Assembly (NCBI GenBank): GCA_031281345.1 | Contig: JAITFN010000008.1 | Span: forward strand, 1 to 36,910 | Origin: Candidatus Fibrimonadaceae bacterium | Lineage (GTDB): Bacteria; Fibrobacterota; Fibrobacteria; Fibrobacterales; Fibrobacteraceae | Length of the DNA: 36,910 nt | Direction: 5' to 3' | Part shown: positions 1-7,580 of the stretch, one piece after another | Numbering within the stretch: position 1 is the stretch's first letter | Layout: each line of letters starts with the position of its first letter | Notes under the pieces: model-generated | Seen by the model: the letters and a program-made list of their open reading frames with translations, nothing else | The model's database searches: none | Told to the model about the DNA's origin: nothing | Position numbers and translations under genes: made by a program

Positions 1-318
1 CACCAGATTATAGGGCTTGCACTTGGCGGCAAAACGCAAAAACTCAAATTCGGACATCACGGCTGCAACCATCCGGTTATGGACACTTCTAGCAACTGCA
101 TTGAAATTTCCTCCCAAAACCACAACTATATGATTATGCCGCAGGGAATTGAAGACAAAGCGGAGATAACCTACTTAAACCTAAACGATGGCAGTGTTGA
201 AGGCTTGAAGCTGAAAAACGAAAACGTATTTTCCATTCAATTCCACCCCGAAGCCGCCCCAGGTCCTCACGATTCTCTGCATTTGTTCAAGAAGTTCAGA
301 GAGAATTTATCTCGCTAA
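1..318 (+). CDS. carA: Carbamoyl-phosphate synthase small subunit, C-terminal part
   Basis: The gene enters from the left edge in frame 1, so only the last 105 residues are visible. CarA is the glutamine amidotransferase subunit that feeds ammonia to CarB for carbamoyl phosphate, used in arginine and pyrimidine synthesis. The visible part matches the end of the class I amidotransferase domain: a GLALGGKT stretch, then KFGHHGCNHPV, then FSIQFHPEAAPGPHD, which holds the His and Glu of the Cys-His-Glu triad. The usual GHHGGNHPV reads GHHGCNHPV here, a small substitution. The catalytic Cys lies outside the window. argG, another arginine-pathway gene, lies about 21 kb away and is not part of the same operon. 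nuoA follows after 19 bases but has its own promoter-like box. Confidence 0.95.
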   Translation, partial: HQIIGLALGGKTQKLKFGHHGCNHPVMDTSSNCIEISSQNHNYMIMPQGIEDKAEITYLNLNDGSVEGLKLKNENVFSIQFHPEAAPGPHDSLHLFKKFRENLSR

Positions 319-321
319 ATT

Positions 322-330
322 TACTATATT
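322..330 (+). promoter_or_regulatory. Predicted promoter of nuoA (leaderless type)
   Basis: TTACTATATT ends at 330, with the -10-like TATATT at 325-330. The nuoA ATG is at 338, seven bases later, so a start site at the usual distance falls on or next to the A of the ATG. There is no Shine-Dalgarno sequence. The arrangement matches about ten other first genes in the window. Confidence 0.6.
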
Positions 331-337
331 GCCCATT

Positions 338-730
338 ATGGAAATTTTTGATATTTTCTTCCCGATATTCGTGCTAGGGCTTATGGCTGTAGCTGTTCCT
401 TTTGGAATGATGTTTGCAAACTGGGTGCTTTCGCCTCAAACTCAGTTGAAAAACAAGGTTAAAACAGATGCTTATGAATGTGGGCTTTCAAAAGTGATAG
501 GCTCTGCCTCAGAGAGATTCCCCGTTAAATATTATGTGGTGGCTATGCTCTTTTTGGTTTTTGATTTGGAAGTGGCTTTTCTCTACCCTCTCGCCATTGA
601 ATTTTTGCACGGCGGTTGGGATTTATTCATTATTTTAATGGTATTCCTGCTTATTTTAGAAGCAGGCTACCTTTATATTTTACGCAAAGATGTTTTGAAT
701 TGGTCAAAGATAAGCGATAGAATTGAATAA
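338..730 (+). CDS. nuoA: NADH-quinone oxidoreductase subunit A
   Basis: This is a 130-residue membrane subunit of respiratory complex I. The family signatures are clear: YECG near residue 47, then RFPVKYYVVAMLFLVFDLE and FLYPLA, and a C-terminal EAGYLYILRKDVLNW. Three hydrophobic segments (about 7-30, 61-85 and 94-117) fit the three helices of NuoA, whose conserved loop lies close to the quinone cavity. I chose the ATG at 338 over an in-frame TTG at 329 because the TTG falls inside the -10-like box. The gene is an orphan: nuoB does not follow, and the next gene is the convergent rplI, only 3 bases away. The rest of complex I must lie elsewhere, if it is present. Confidence 0.93.
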   Translation: MEIFDIFFPIFVLGLMAVAVPFGMMFANWVLSPQTQLKNKVKTDAYECGLSKVIGSASERFPVKYYVVAMLFLVFDLEVAFLYPLAIEFLHGGWDLFIILMVFLLILEAGYLYILRKDVLNWSKISDRIE

Positions 731-733
731 ATA

Positions 734-1183
734 TCACTTTTCTTTATTGGTCACCCAAACAGAAACCGTTGTTTCAACCCCTGCAAATACCTTTATTGGA
801 ACAGAGTAATTGCCAAGTTGCTTTATTGGTTCTTCAAGCACAATTTGCCTTTTTGCAATGTTAAAGCCTTGAGCCTTTAGAGCTGCAGCAATATCGGTTG
901 AGGAAACAGAGCCGTAAAGTCTTTCGTTTTCCACAACGCTACGTTCTATGGTTAGCTGTGTAGCGGATATCTTTGTTGCAATGTCTTCGGAAACGGCAAG
1001 TTCCTTGCGGAAAAGTGCTTCCATAGCGGCGCGGTTTTTCTCTAATGAGCGTTTTGCTTCTTTGGAAGCCAGCACTGCAAGCTTGCGGGGGAATAAGTAA
1101 TTACGGGCATAGCCGTTTTTAACACTAACTACGTCTAGCATTTTGCCCAAATGCGCAACATCTGCTTTAAGAATAATTTCCAT
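734..1183 (-). CDS. rplI: Large ribosomal subunit protein bL9
   Basis: This is a 149-residue protein of normal bL9 length. The N-terminal RNA-binding domain shows the typical start MEIILKADVAHLGK and the conserved VKNGYARNYLFPRKLAVLA. A long charged connecting helix (about residues 40-75) and a C-terminal rRNA-binding domain follow. A strong Shine-Dalgarno (GGGAGG) sits just upstream of the ATG. It is the last gene of rpsF-rpsR-rplI, 10 bases after rpsR. Its stop is 3 bases from that of the convergent nuoA, so its mRNA must end inside nuoA or run antisense into it. Confidence 0.97.
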   Translation of the reverse strand: MEIILKADVAHLGKMLDVVSVKNGYARNYLFPRKLAVLASKEAKRSLEKNRAAMEALFRKELAVSEDIATKISATQLTIERSVVENERLYGSVSSTDIAAALKAQGFNIAKRQIVLEEPIKQLGNYSVPIKVFAGVETTVSVWVTNKEK

Positions 1184-1193
1184 AGTTCCTCCC

Positions 1194-1448
1194 CTACCTT
1201 AAAGAATCTGCCACAAAGGGCAAGAGTGCCACGTGACGGGCGCGTTTAATGGCTTCTACTAACTCACGCTGATGCTTTGCGCAGGTTCCAGACAAACGGC
1301 GTGGCAAAATTTTGCCGCGGTCGGAGAGGAAACGGCGAAGAATAGCTTCGTCTTTGTAGTCTATGAAGCTGATTTTATTTTCATGGAACCAGCAGTTTTT
1401 TTTGCGCGGAACACTTGTGCGTTCGTTCTTTTTTTCTTCGTAGTTCAT
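1194..1448 (-). CDS. rpsR: Small ribosomal subunit protein bS18
   Basis: This is an 84-residue protein of normal bS18 size. The family motif [20 protein letters not shown] is followed by [13 protein letters not shown]. The N-terminal [19 protein letters not shown] matches the usual region before helix 1 and retains one Cys and a His that could be left from the zinc-binding form (inference). The ATG overlaps the rpsF stop as TGATG, which implies translational coupling so that S6 and S18, partners on the 30S platform, are made together. No ssb or priB gene lies between rpsF and rpsR, unlike in Firmicutes and Enterobacteria. Confidence 0.97.
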   Translation of the reverse strand: MNYEEKKNERTSVPRKKNCWFHENKISFIDYKDEAILRRFLSDRGKILPRRLSGTCAKHQRELVEAIKRARHVALLPFVADSLR

Positions 1449-1825
1449 CAGTCTGCATCTCCATAGTCTATGTCAAAGCCAACGGCATCGTCTGCGCTGC
1501 TGACGTGATCTTGGTTGTAAATTATTTCGGTCATGGGGAAATCTGCAAGGGTTAAAAAACGCAAAATATTTGTGTTTATGTTGAAACCGCGTTCCAAATC
1601 CAAAACAACATCGCTGTTCGCTTTGTAATAAAATATTACATAAAAGCCGTGAGTTTGTTTGCGGATGATGTATGCCAGCTTGCGCTTGCCCCATTTGTCG
1701 CATCTCTTTATTTCGCCGGAGTGCGATTGTATTTTCTTTTCAACAGTGGTTATCTCTGCCTCTATTGCTTCATCGGAAATCATGGCATCTATAACCACCA
1801 TGGTTTCATAGTCTTTTATACCCAT
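1448..1825 (-). CDS. rpsF: Small ribosomal subunit protein bS6
   Basis: This is a 125-residue protein. It shows the S6 fold signatures [18 protein letters not shown], the strand region [23 protein letters not shown] and the ILRFLTL segment, ending in an acidic tail typical of S6. I chose the ATG at 1825 because a Shine-Dalgarno (GGGAGA) precedes it by 5 bases and the protein then starts MGIKDYETM, in register with the family. An open frame further upstream is only read-through. It is the first gene of rpsF-rpsR-rplI and, unlike most first genes here, has a leader of about 70 nt, which suggests RNA-level control. Confidence 0.96.
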   Translation of the reverse strand: MGIKDYETMVVIDAMISDEAIEAEITTVEKKIQSHSGEIKRCDKWGKRKLAYIIRKQTHGFYVIFYYKANSDVVLDLERGFNINTNILRFLTLADFPMTEIIYNQDHVSSADDAVGFDIDYGDAD

Positions 1826-1909
1826 AAATGTCTCCCTATGGACTTTGCCCGCCCCCAACATTAGAGGCAGGAGGTACCCGCTTTTTTCACAGGCAACATA
1901 AATATAGTA
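1826..1909 (-). promoter_or_regulatory. rpsF operon promoter and structured 5' leader
   Basis: On the minus strand TTTACTATATT puts a -10-like TATATT at 1906-1901, predicting a start near 1894 and a leader of about 69 nt. The leader is GC-rich in an AT-rich neighbourhood and can pair (GCGGG with CCTGC around 1868-1882, and further G runs against C runs). S6:S18-binding leaders that autoregulate this operon are known in several phyla. Whether this is one is inference; I did not find an unambiguous match to that motif. Confidence 0.45.
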
Positions 1910-1943
1910 AATTTTTTTTGTTTTGGCAAGGGGGAAATTTATT

Positions 1944-1952
1944 TTCTACATT
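1944..1952 (+). promoter_or_regulatory. Predicted promoter of ettA (leaderless type)
   Basis: TTTTCTACATT gives a -10-like TACATT at 1947-1952, and the ATG follows at 1960 after 7 bases. A TTGGCA about 18 bases upstream (1923-1928) could serve as a -35. No Shine-Dalgarno is present. Confidence 0.5.
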
Positions 1953-1959
1953 TACCCGC

Positions 1960-3648
1960 ATGGCAGAAAACAAAGCACCAGAAAAGTTTATTTTTTATAT
2001 GCACAAAGTGTGCAAAAGCTACCCGCCGGATAAGGAAGTGCTTAAAGATATCTCTTTGAGTTTTTATTATGGCGCAAAAATTGGAATAATAGGCACAAAT
2101 GGCAGCGGAAAATCCACGCTTTTGCGCATAATGGCTGGCATAGATAAGGAGTTTCAGGGCGAGGCTTGGATAGAGAATGGCCGCACCGCAGGCTATTTGC
2201 CACAAGAACCGCAGCTAAATGCAGAACTTTCCGTTAAAGAAAATGTTATGGTTGCAGTTGCGTCAAAGCAAAAAATTTTAGACCGCTACAACGAAGTTGC
2301 AATGCTTATGGGCGAGGCAGAAGGCAACAAACTGGAAAAACTCTCCGAAGAAATGGAGAAATTGCAAAATAAAATTGATGCGGAAAATCTATGGGACTTA
2401 GACCGTTCCATAGAAATAGCTATGGATGCCCTGCGCTGCCCTCCTGGCGACTGGCAGGTTACAAACCTCTCTGGCGGAGAAAGACGCCGCGTTGCCCTTT
2501 GCCGCTTGTTGTTGGAAGAACCGGATTTGCTGCTCCTTGACGAACCCACAAACCACTTGGATGCCGAATCCGTTGCTTGGCTTGAACGCCATTTAAAAGA
2601 ATACAAAGGCTCGGTTATTTTGGTGACTCACGACCGTTATTTTTTGGATAATGTAACAGGTTGGATTTTGGAGCTTGACCACGGGAGAGGCATTCCCTGG
2701 CAGGGCAACTATGCACAGTGGCTAGACCAAAAACTTGAACGTATGCGCAAAGACGAAAAAGGCGAAAGCGATAGGCAAAAACGGCTTGCCAGAGAACAAG
2801 AATGGGTAAAGGCAAGCCCCAAGGCAAGGCAAGCCAAATCCAAAGCTCGCTTAAAAGCCTACGAAGAACTTTTGAGCCAAGACAAAAAAGAGCAATACAA
2901 AGTTGCGCAAATTGCCATTGCAAATGGCAAACGGCTTGGCGATGTTGTTATAGAAGCAAATGGAATTTCAAAATCTTTTGGCGACAAATTGCTTTACGAA
3001 AATCTCAACTTCCGCTTGCCACGCTCAGGCATTGTTGGCATAATAGGTCCAAACGGTGCGGGAAAAACTACCTTGTTCAAAATGATTTTAGGGCAAGAAA
3101 AACCAGACGCTGGAACATTCAAGTTAGGAGAAACTGTAGAGATAATTTCTATGGAACAAGGCAGAGAATCTTTGAACGACAACAATACTGTTTTCCAAGA
3201 AATTTCCGGCGGCAAAGAAGAAATAATCATTGGGGAACGCAAACTCAATGCCCGTGCCTATTGTGGGCTTTTCAACTTTACCGGCAGCGACCAGCAAAAA
3301 AAATTATCCCAGCTTTCGGGTGGAATGCGAAACCGAGTTTTAATGGCAAAGAACTTGCAAAACGCTGGCAACCTCCTTTTGCTAGACGAACCGACCAACG
3401 ACCTTGATATAGAAACCCTCCAAGCCCTTGAACAAGCAATTCTGAATTTCGCGGGCTGTGCTGTGGTTATCTCCCACGATAGATGGTTTTTAGACCGCAT
3501 AGCCACGCATATCTTGGCTTTTGAAGGCGATAGCAAAGCAGTGTGGTACGAGGGCAACTGGACTGAATACGAAGCCGATTACAAGCAACGTATGGGCATA
3601 GATGCAGATAACCCAAAACCTATCAAGTATAAAACTCTAAAAAGGTAA
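1960..3648 (+). CDS. ettA: Energy-dependent translational throttle protein EttA (ABC-F)
   Basis: This is a 562-residue tandem ABC-F ATPase with no membrane segment. The first ABC has Walker A GTNGSGKST (45-53), signature LSGGERRR (170-177) and Walker B LLLLDEPTNHLD. The arm insertion typical of EttA (about 95-145) is present. A charged linker helix (about 270-310) matches the P-site tRNA interaction motif region. The second ABC has GPNGAGKTT, LSGGMRNR and LLLLDEPTNDLD, and the C-terminus KPIKYKTLKR is characteristic of EttA rather than Uup. EttA binds the ribosomal E site and gates the first peptide bond according to energy state. The ATG at 1960 is preferred over an upstream in-frame extension because MAENKAP aligns with the family start and lies 7 bases after a -10 box. 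Confidence 0.95.
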   Translation: MAENKAPEKFIFYMHKVCKSYPPDKEVLKDISLSFYYGAKIGIIGTNGSGKSTLLRIMAGIDKEFQGEAWIENGRTAGYLPQEPQLNAELSVKENVMVAVASKQKILDRYNEVAMLMGEAEGNKLEKLSEEMEKLQNKIDAENLWDLDRSIEIAMDALRCPPGDWQVTNLSGGERRRVALCRLLLEEPDLLLLDEPTNHLDAESVAWLERHLKEYKGSVILVTHDRYFLDNVTGWILELDHGRGIPWQGNYAQWLDQKLERMRKDEKGESDRQKRLAREQEWVKASPKARQAKSKARLKAYEELLSQDKKEQYKVAQIAIANGKRLGDVVIEANGISKSFGDKLLYENLNFRLPRSGIVGIIGPNGAGKTTLFKMILGQEKPDAGTFKLGETVEIISMEQGRESLNDNNTVFQEISGGKEEIIIGERKLNARAYCGLFNFTGSDQQKKLSQLSGGMRNRVLMAKNLQNAGNLLLLDEPTNDLDIETLQALEQAILNFAGCAVVISHDRWFLDRIATHILAFEGDSKAVWYEGNWTEYEADYKQRMGIDADNPKPIKYKTLKR

Positions 3649-3649
3649 A

Positions 3650-5389
3650 CTATTTTACAACAGCGTAATAAATATTTTTGCCTTTTGTGGTAAATCTAAC
3701 CGCTTGCCCTTCGCTTTTTATTGTGGAAATTTTATTTCCTTTTAAATCAAAAATTTGCACCGTGAAACTTTTGCTTTGAGCTGGGAATTCCTGTGTTCCA
3801 ACAAAACGTATTACAAAATTTCCGAGCAGTGTTTTGTTTTGCAAAGGTATTATAGGGTCTGTATCATCTGGATCGTCTGGATCAGGATCTGGGTCAGGGT
3901 CAACTATTATCGGTGGAATATCCGGTGCTGGCGCAAGTTTTGAAACTATATAGGCAAGCGCGCCCAAAAGACCGGCATTGTAGTCTATGCCGCCTTCGGT
4001 AAGTGTGTAGTCTGTAACACTCTCGGTGTAAGAAGTTGATACCCGAGTTCCACCCACCAAATAACCGAAATACTTGTTCCTTTCTGGAATGGTCATTTTG
4101 GCTTTTTCAGTGTCGTCTGGATTATCATCTCTTAAAAATACGTTTCTGTGGTGAGGCAGTTTTGGGCTGCCACTACAGCCTTCGCAGAATCCTGTAATAA
4201 ACGAGCGTTTGGCTTTGTTGCCGCCGAGAATATAGTCTATTTGGTCGTATATGAATTGGTCGTATTGAGTGATGTTTTTTGCCAAAGAGTAAAGCGCAAC
4301 GCTGAATGCCGTGTTACCAGCATAACGCAACTGTCCCCAGCCACCGCCAAGGGTTGTAACTTTTTCCTCGTTGATGTTGCCGGAGTTGGTATATTTGCTC
4401 ACAAACTCGTCAAACATAAGTTTAAGAGCCTCGTCTTTGTTTTCGGGAACAGCCATAGCCGCGGCATAAGTCACAAGGTCGTGGGAGTTTGAGTAATCAA
4501 GAACGTGCCAGTGCCCTTTTAACTGACTTTTGTCTATAGCACTTTTATATGCATTGTCTCCTGTAATCCTATACATTTCCGAAGCCGCCAAAACAAATAC
4601 AGTCTCTGGGTCTTTGTGAGAACCGTAAAAATCGGCTCCAGCGGCTTTATTTTTATATGTTTTCGCATAATCGTAAGCATTCTTAGCGTGTTTAATGCAC
4701 GTATCAGCATAAGCCGAATCATATTCACGGTATATCTTTGACATTATGGCAAGAGTTGCAGCTGCAAAAGATGCCATAACTCCATCTTCTGGATTTTTCG
4801 TCATAGGACGAGAACCTTCTTTTTCTCCACCCTCGTTTATCGGTAAAGTTGACATAAATCCAGCCGTAACCCATTTTTGGTGGTCATAATTGCCGTTCCC
4901 TTTTTGGGAATAAAATGTGGTGCCATTTGGCGTTGCTTTAATTATCCAGTCTGTAGCGTATTTAAGTTCTTCCAAAAGGTCTGGAATTCTATTTGGCTTG
5001 CCTCCATTTATGCTCCAATCTTTGGACTCCGCATAATCGCTGTAGTCTCCGTGATAGAGGTCATAGAAACCTTTGGGAAATGCCTCGTAAGCTTTGGCAA
5101 GCATATAAGCAGAATAGAAGAAAGTTTGTCCAAACAACACGTGGTCGCCACAGTCAAACCATCCACCCTCAAGATTGCGACTGCCATCGGCATCTTTGAC
5201 GAAGCTGGTTTTGTATGTGTGATCCATAAGAAGCCAGTTAGGTCCGTTGCCAGACCTTTGGGCACCATAGAACCTAGTTACCATCCAAAGCGCTTTTTTA
5301 TACTGCTCGGCAGTAAAAGCACCAGCTGCAAAAACATTTTGCAAGGAAAGGGCAATCAATAAAGCGGGCAAAAATATAGAACGAGACAT
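3650..5389 (-). CDS. Secreted GH9 endoglucanase with acidic linker and C-terminal domain
   Basis: This is a 579-residue protein with a signal peptide (1-22, ending VFAAG). The catalytic domain (about 24-485) is GH9: GGWFDCGDH with the catalytic Asp pair D79/D82, PHHRN (412-416), and TEGGIDYNAG with the acid Glu465 at the usual place near the domain end. GH9 enzymes cleave beta-1,4-glucan with inversion. A Pro/Asp linker (about 490-513) leads to a short beta-rich module (about 520-579) with VQIFDLKGNKI and a final YYAVVK. This resembles the type IX secretion sorting domain used by Bacteroidota and proposed for Fibrobacter, but lacks strong proof here. No Ig-like N-terminal domain or carbohydrate-binding module is visible. 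A -10-like box 6 bases before the ATG predicts a leaderless mRNA. The stop is 1 base from the convergent ettA. Confidence 0.92.
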   Translation of the reverse strand: MSRSIFLPALLIALSLQNVFAAGAFTAEQYKKALWMVTRFYGAQRSGNGPNWLLMDHTYKTSFVKDADGSRNLEGGWFDCGDHVLFGQTFFYSAYMLAKAYEAFPKGFYDLYHGDYSDYAESKDWSINGGKPNRIPDLLEELKYATDWIIKATPNGTTFYSQKGNGNYDHQKWVTAGFMSTLPINEGGEKEGSRPMTKNPEDGVMASFAAATLAIMSKIYREYDSAYADTCIKHAKNAYDYAKTYKNKAAGADFYGSHKDPETVFVLAASEMYRITGDNAYKSAIDKSQLKGHWHVLDYSNSHDLVTYAAAMAVPENKDEALKLMFDEFVSKYTNSGNINEEKVTTLGGGWGQLRYAGNTAFSVALYSLAKNITQYDQFIYDQIDYILGGNKAKRSFITGFCEGCSGSPKLPHHRNVFLRDDNPDDTEKAKMTIPERNKYFGYLVGGTRVSTSYTESVTDYTLTEGGIDYNAGLLGALAYIVSKLAPAPDIPPIIVDPDPDPDPDDPDDTDPIIPLQNKTLLGNFVIRFVGTQEFPAQSKSFTVQIFDLKGNKISTIKSEGQAVRFTTKGKNIYYAVVK

Positions 5390-5395
5390 TTATTT

Positions 5396-5405
5396 AATAT
5401 AGCAA
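5396..5405 (-). promoter_or_regulatory. Predicted promoter of the GH9 gene (leaderless type)
   Basis: Minus-strand TTTGCTATATT places TATATT at 5401-5396, six bases before the ATG at 5389. The base block just upstream (AATCAGCATTT) is one arm of an 11-bp inverted repeat, so an operator overlapping the promoter is plausible. Confidence 0.55.
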
Positions 5406-5554
5406 ATGCTGATTAACTCACAACCTTCAATTTTATCCAATCAGCATTTCCCCCCTTGAATGGAGATTTTTTAACAAAAATCACCATTCGTCCCCCCGTT
5501 TTTTCCGCTCGGAGAGCTAACGGGGGGAAGCTACTATAGTAAACGCTGATTTAC
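5398..5554. repeat. Palindrome-rich spacer flanked by 20-bp direct repeats
   Basis: This 157-bp stretch between GH9 and deaD holds three inverted repeats. AAATGCTGATT at 5404-5414 pairs with 5439-5449 (11 bp perfect). GAATGG-A-GATTTTT at 5458-5471 pairs with 5476-5489 (13 of 14). CCCCCCGTT at 5492-5500 pairs with 5519-5527 (9 bp perfect, with an inner GCTC/GAGC). The 20-mers at 5398-5417 and 5535-5554 are direct repeats with 3 differences. The outer copy also contains a TTTACTATAG box, so the GH9 promoter block appears duplicated. No T tract follows any hairpin. It could be a small non-coding insertion, a terminator region for deaD, or an operator cluster for the cellulase. Confidence 0.6.
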
Positions 5555-7497
5555 TAATGCCTACCAAACCTTCTTGTCTTTTTTTGGGGTTGCTCATCTC
5601 CTCTGAAAGGCTTTCTGGCTCTCTTTGAGCCAAACTCCTCTTTTTTATCAAAATATGACGATTTTCTGCCTTCGCTTTCGTAAGATTTCTTTCTGCCTTC
5701 ACCATCAAATGATTTTTTTGACGGCGGTGGTTCGTCTGTCATCAACCTTATTTTGGAGGGACGGTTTTTAATTGTCATTTTGCGAAGGATTTGCAAAACA
5801 TCTTCGGGCATGGCTTCGGGTAAATCAACTGTGCTGAATTTCTCAAAAAGTTTTATGTGCCCTATGTATTTGGAATCCAAATCGGCTTCGTTTGCTATTG
5901 CGCCAACAATGTCCCTCGGCGAAACATTGTCCATTCTGCCAACGCCCAAATAATAGCGTTCCATTCCGCTTTCCGGCGGTTCTATATCGCTAAAGCTACC
6001 ATCTCTGCGTCTGTCTGAACCTCTGTCTCCCCTATCTCCTCTGTCTCTATCCCCTCTCCTAGGTCTTTCACGCTCGCCTCTTGATTCTCTAGGTTCTCTC
6101 GCTTCCCTATCCCTTGAGCCTTTTTTGGATTCTGTGTCTAGCGGTTCCATTTTTGGGAATAACGGTTGCTCTTCTTGGGTCATAAAAGCTAAGGCAGCAG
6201 CGATGTCTGCGATGTCTATGGCTTGTTCCAAAGCTATGTTTTCAACTAAATTTTTGAAATTATCTAAACCCTTTTGCTCTTGGACAGTTTTGATAATATC
6301 TTCTTTGAATTTAGCCACTCTTTTATCGCTTATTTGCTCACCTGTAGGCAAACTCATCTTTTCAATTTTCTGACGAGTTTCTTTCTCTATCATAGCGAGC
6401 AAGCGCGTTTCTCTTGGGGTTACAAACAATATGGCATTGCCGTCTCTGCCCGCACGGCCTGTTCTTCCTATGCGGTGAACATAAGATTCGGTATCGTAGG
6501 GAATATCGTAGTTCAAAACGTGGGTTATGCGTTCAACGTCTAAACCTCTTGCGGCTACATCGGTTGCAACCACAATGTCTATTTTGCCGTCTTTGAGACG
6601 GTTAAGGGTGCGTTCCCTCAAAGATTGAGCCAAGTCTCCCGAAAGAGGAACCGCGTTAAAACCTCTCGCTTCCAAGCGTTCCGCAATTTCTGCTGTGGCT
6701 TGTTTTGTGCGCACAAAGATGAGCATTCCTTCAAATTCTTCGCCTTCCAAAACCCTTGTTAGAGCTTCCATTTTATGTTCTTGGCGAACTGATAAATAGC
6801 GTTGACGAATTTTCTCAACGGTTGCGGTTTTGCCTGCTATTCTTATTGTTTCGTATTCGCCGAGATACGTGGAAACTATTTTTTGCACAGCGGTTGGCAT
6901 AGTGGCGCTGAACAAGGCTCTTTGCGCATCTTCTGGCGTTGCCTCTAAAATATATTCAACATCTTCTTGAAAGCCCATATCCAGCATTTCGTCTGCTTCG
7001 TCTAGCACAAGGGCTTGAATGCCAGAGAGGTCTATTGTTCTGCGTTCCAAATGGTCTATGAGGCGGCCTGGGGTTGCAACCACAACATTTGCTTTGCGTT
7101 TAAGTGCGCGAAGCTGAACGCCCATATCTTGCCCACCATAAACAGGCACCACGTGAAAATCCTTCATTAAAGACGAGTATTTTTGAATTGCCTCAGAAAC
7201 CTGAATTGCAAGTTCCCTAGTTGGCGTTAGAACCAGCATAGCGGGATTTTTATCGCCAAAATTCAGCCGAGAGAGCAATGGAAGCGTAAATGCCGCTGTT
7301 TTGCCCGTTCCTGTTTGTGCTGTGCCAAGCAAATTTTTGCCTGCCAAAAGCAGGGGTATTGTTTGCATTTGTATTGGAGTTGGATTTTCATAGCCAATTT
7401 TTTTAACGGCATCCATAACTTTTGGAGATAACCCCAAACTGGCGAATGTGGATTCGCCCTCGATTTTTTCTTCACCTTCGCTCATTGTTTTGCCCAT
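5554..7497 (-). CDS. deaD: DEAD-box RNA helicase DeaD/CsdA
   Basis: This is a 647-residue protein. The helicase core shows the Q motif (PTPIQMQ, 39-45), motif I AQTGTGKT (60-67), PTRELA (91-96), DEAD (165-168), SAT and HRIGRTGR. After the core come an Arg/Glu/Asp-rich low-complexity segment (about 460-500), a DbpA-type RNA-binding domain (about 510-585, starting MERYYLGVGR) and a basic tail rich in Lys, Arg, Ser and Phe. This order matches DeaD/CsdA, which unwinds structured RNA in ribosome assembly and at low temperature. The start may be the ATG at 7497 or the one at 7485; neither has a clear Shine-Dalgarno. A leader of about 48 nt contains a small hairpin just before the start. Confidence 0.95.
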   Translation of the reverse strand: MGKTMSEGEEKIEGESTFASLGLSPKVMDAVKKIGYENPTPIQMQTIPLLLAGKNLLGTAQTGTGKTAAFTLPLLSRLNFGDKNPAMLVLTPTRELAIQVSEAIQKYSSLMKDFHVVPVYGGQDMGVQLRALKRKANVVVATPGRLIDHLERRTIDLSGIQALVLDEADEMLDMGFQEDVEYILEATPEDAQRALFSATMPTAVQKIVSTYLGEYETIRIAGKTATVEKIRQRYLSVRQEHKMEALTRVLEGEEFEGMLIFVRTKQATAEIAERLEARGFNAVPLSGDLAQSLRERTLNRLKDGKIDIVVATDVAARGLDVERITHVLNYDIPYDTESYVHRIGRTGRAGRDGNAILFVTPRETRLLAMIEKETRQKIEKMSLPTGEQISDKRVAKFKEDIIKTVQEQKGLDNFKNLVENIALEQAIDIADIAAALAFMTQEEQPLFPKMEPLDTESKKGSRDREAREPRESRGERERPRRGDRDRGDRGDRGSDRRRDGSFSDIEPPESGMERYYLGVGRMDNVSPRDIVGAIANEADLDSKYIGHIKLFEKFSTVDLPEAMPEDVLQILRKMTIKNRPSKIRLMTDEPPPSKKSFDGEGRKKSYESEGRKSSYFDKKEEFGSKRARKPFRGDEQPQKKTRRFGRH

Positions 7498-7560
7498 CTA
7501 TTCGATTGTCGCAAAACCCTTGCGAACTGTGAATAGAAATTCCTGAGTGTAAATATAGCA
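7498..7560 (-). promoter_or_regulatory. deaD promoter and 5' leader with hairpin
   Basis: Minus-strand TTTTGCTATATT gives TATATT at 7557-7552 and a start near 7545, leaving about 48 nt before the ATG. TCGCAA at 7509-7514 pairs with TTGCGA at 7520-7525 around a 5-nt loop, ending 11 bases before the start codon. A hairpin here could hide the start region until melted, a plausible cold or autoregulatory switch (inference). Confidence 0.45.
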
Positions 7561-7580
7561 AAAGTTTTGGGTTTTGTCAA

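Noticed and set aside
2802-3407. A 201-codon open frame within ettA on the same strand
   Set aside because: It is a frame-shifted shadow of ettA; its composition is basic and aromatic with no recognisable domain.
3650-3660. Small GTAAA/TTTAC hairpin at the ettA/GH9 junction as a terminator
   Set aside because: The stem is only five AT-rich pairs with no T tract on either side.
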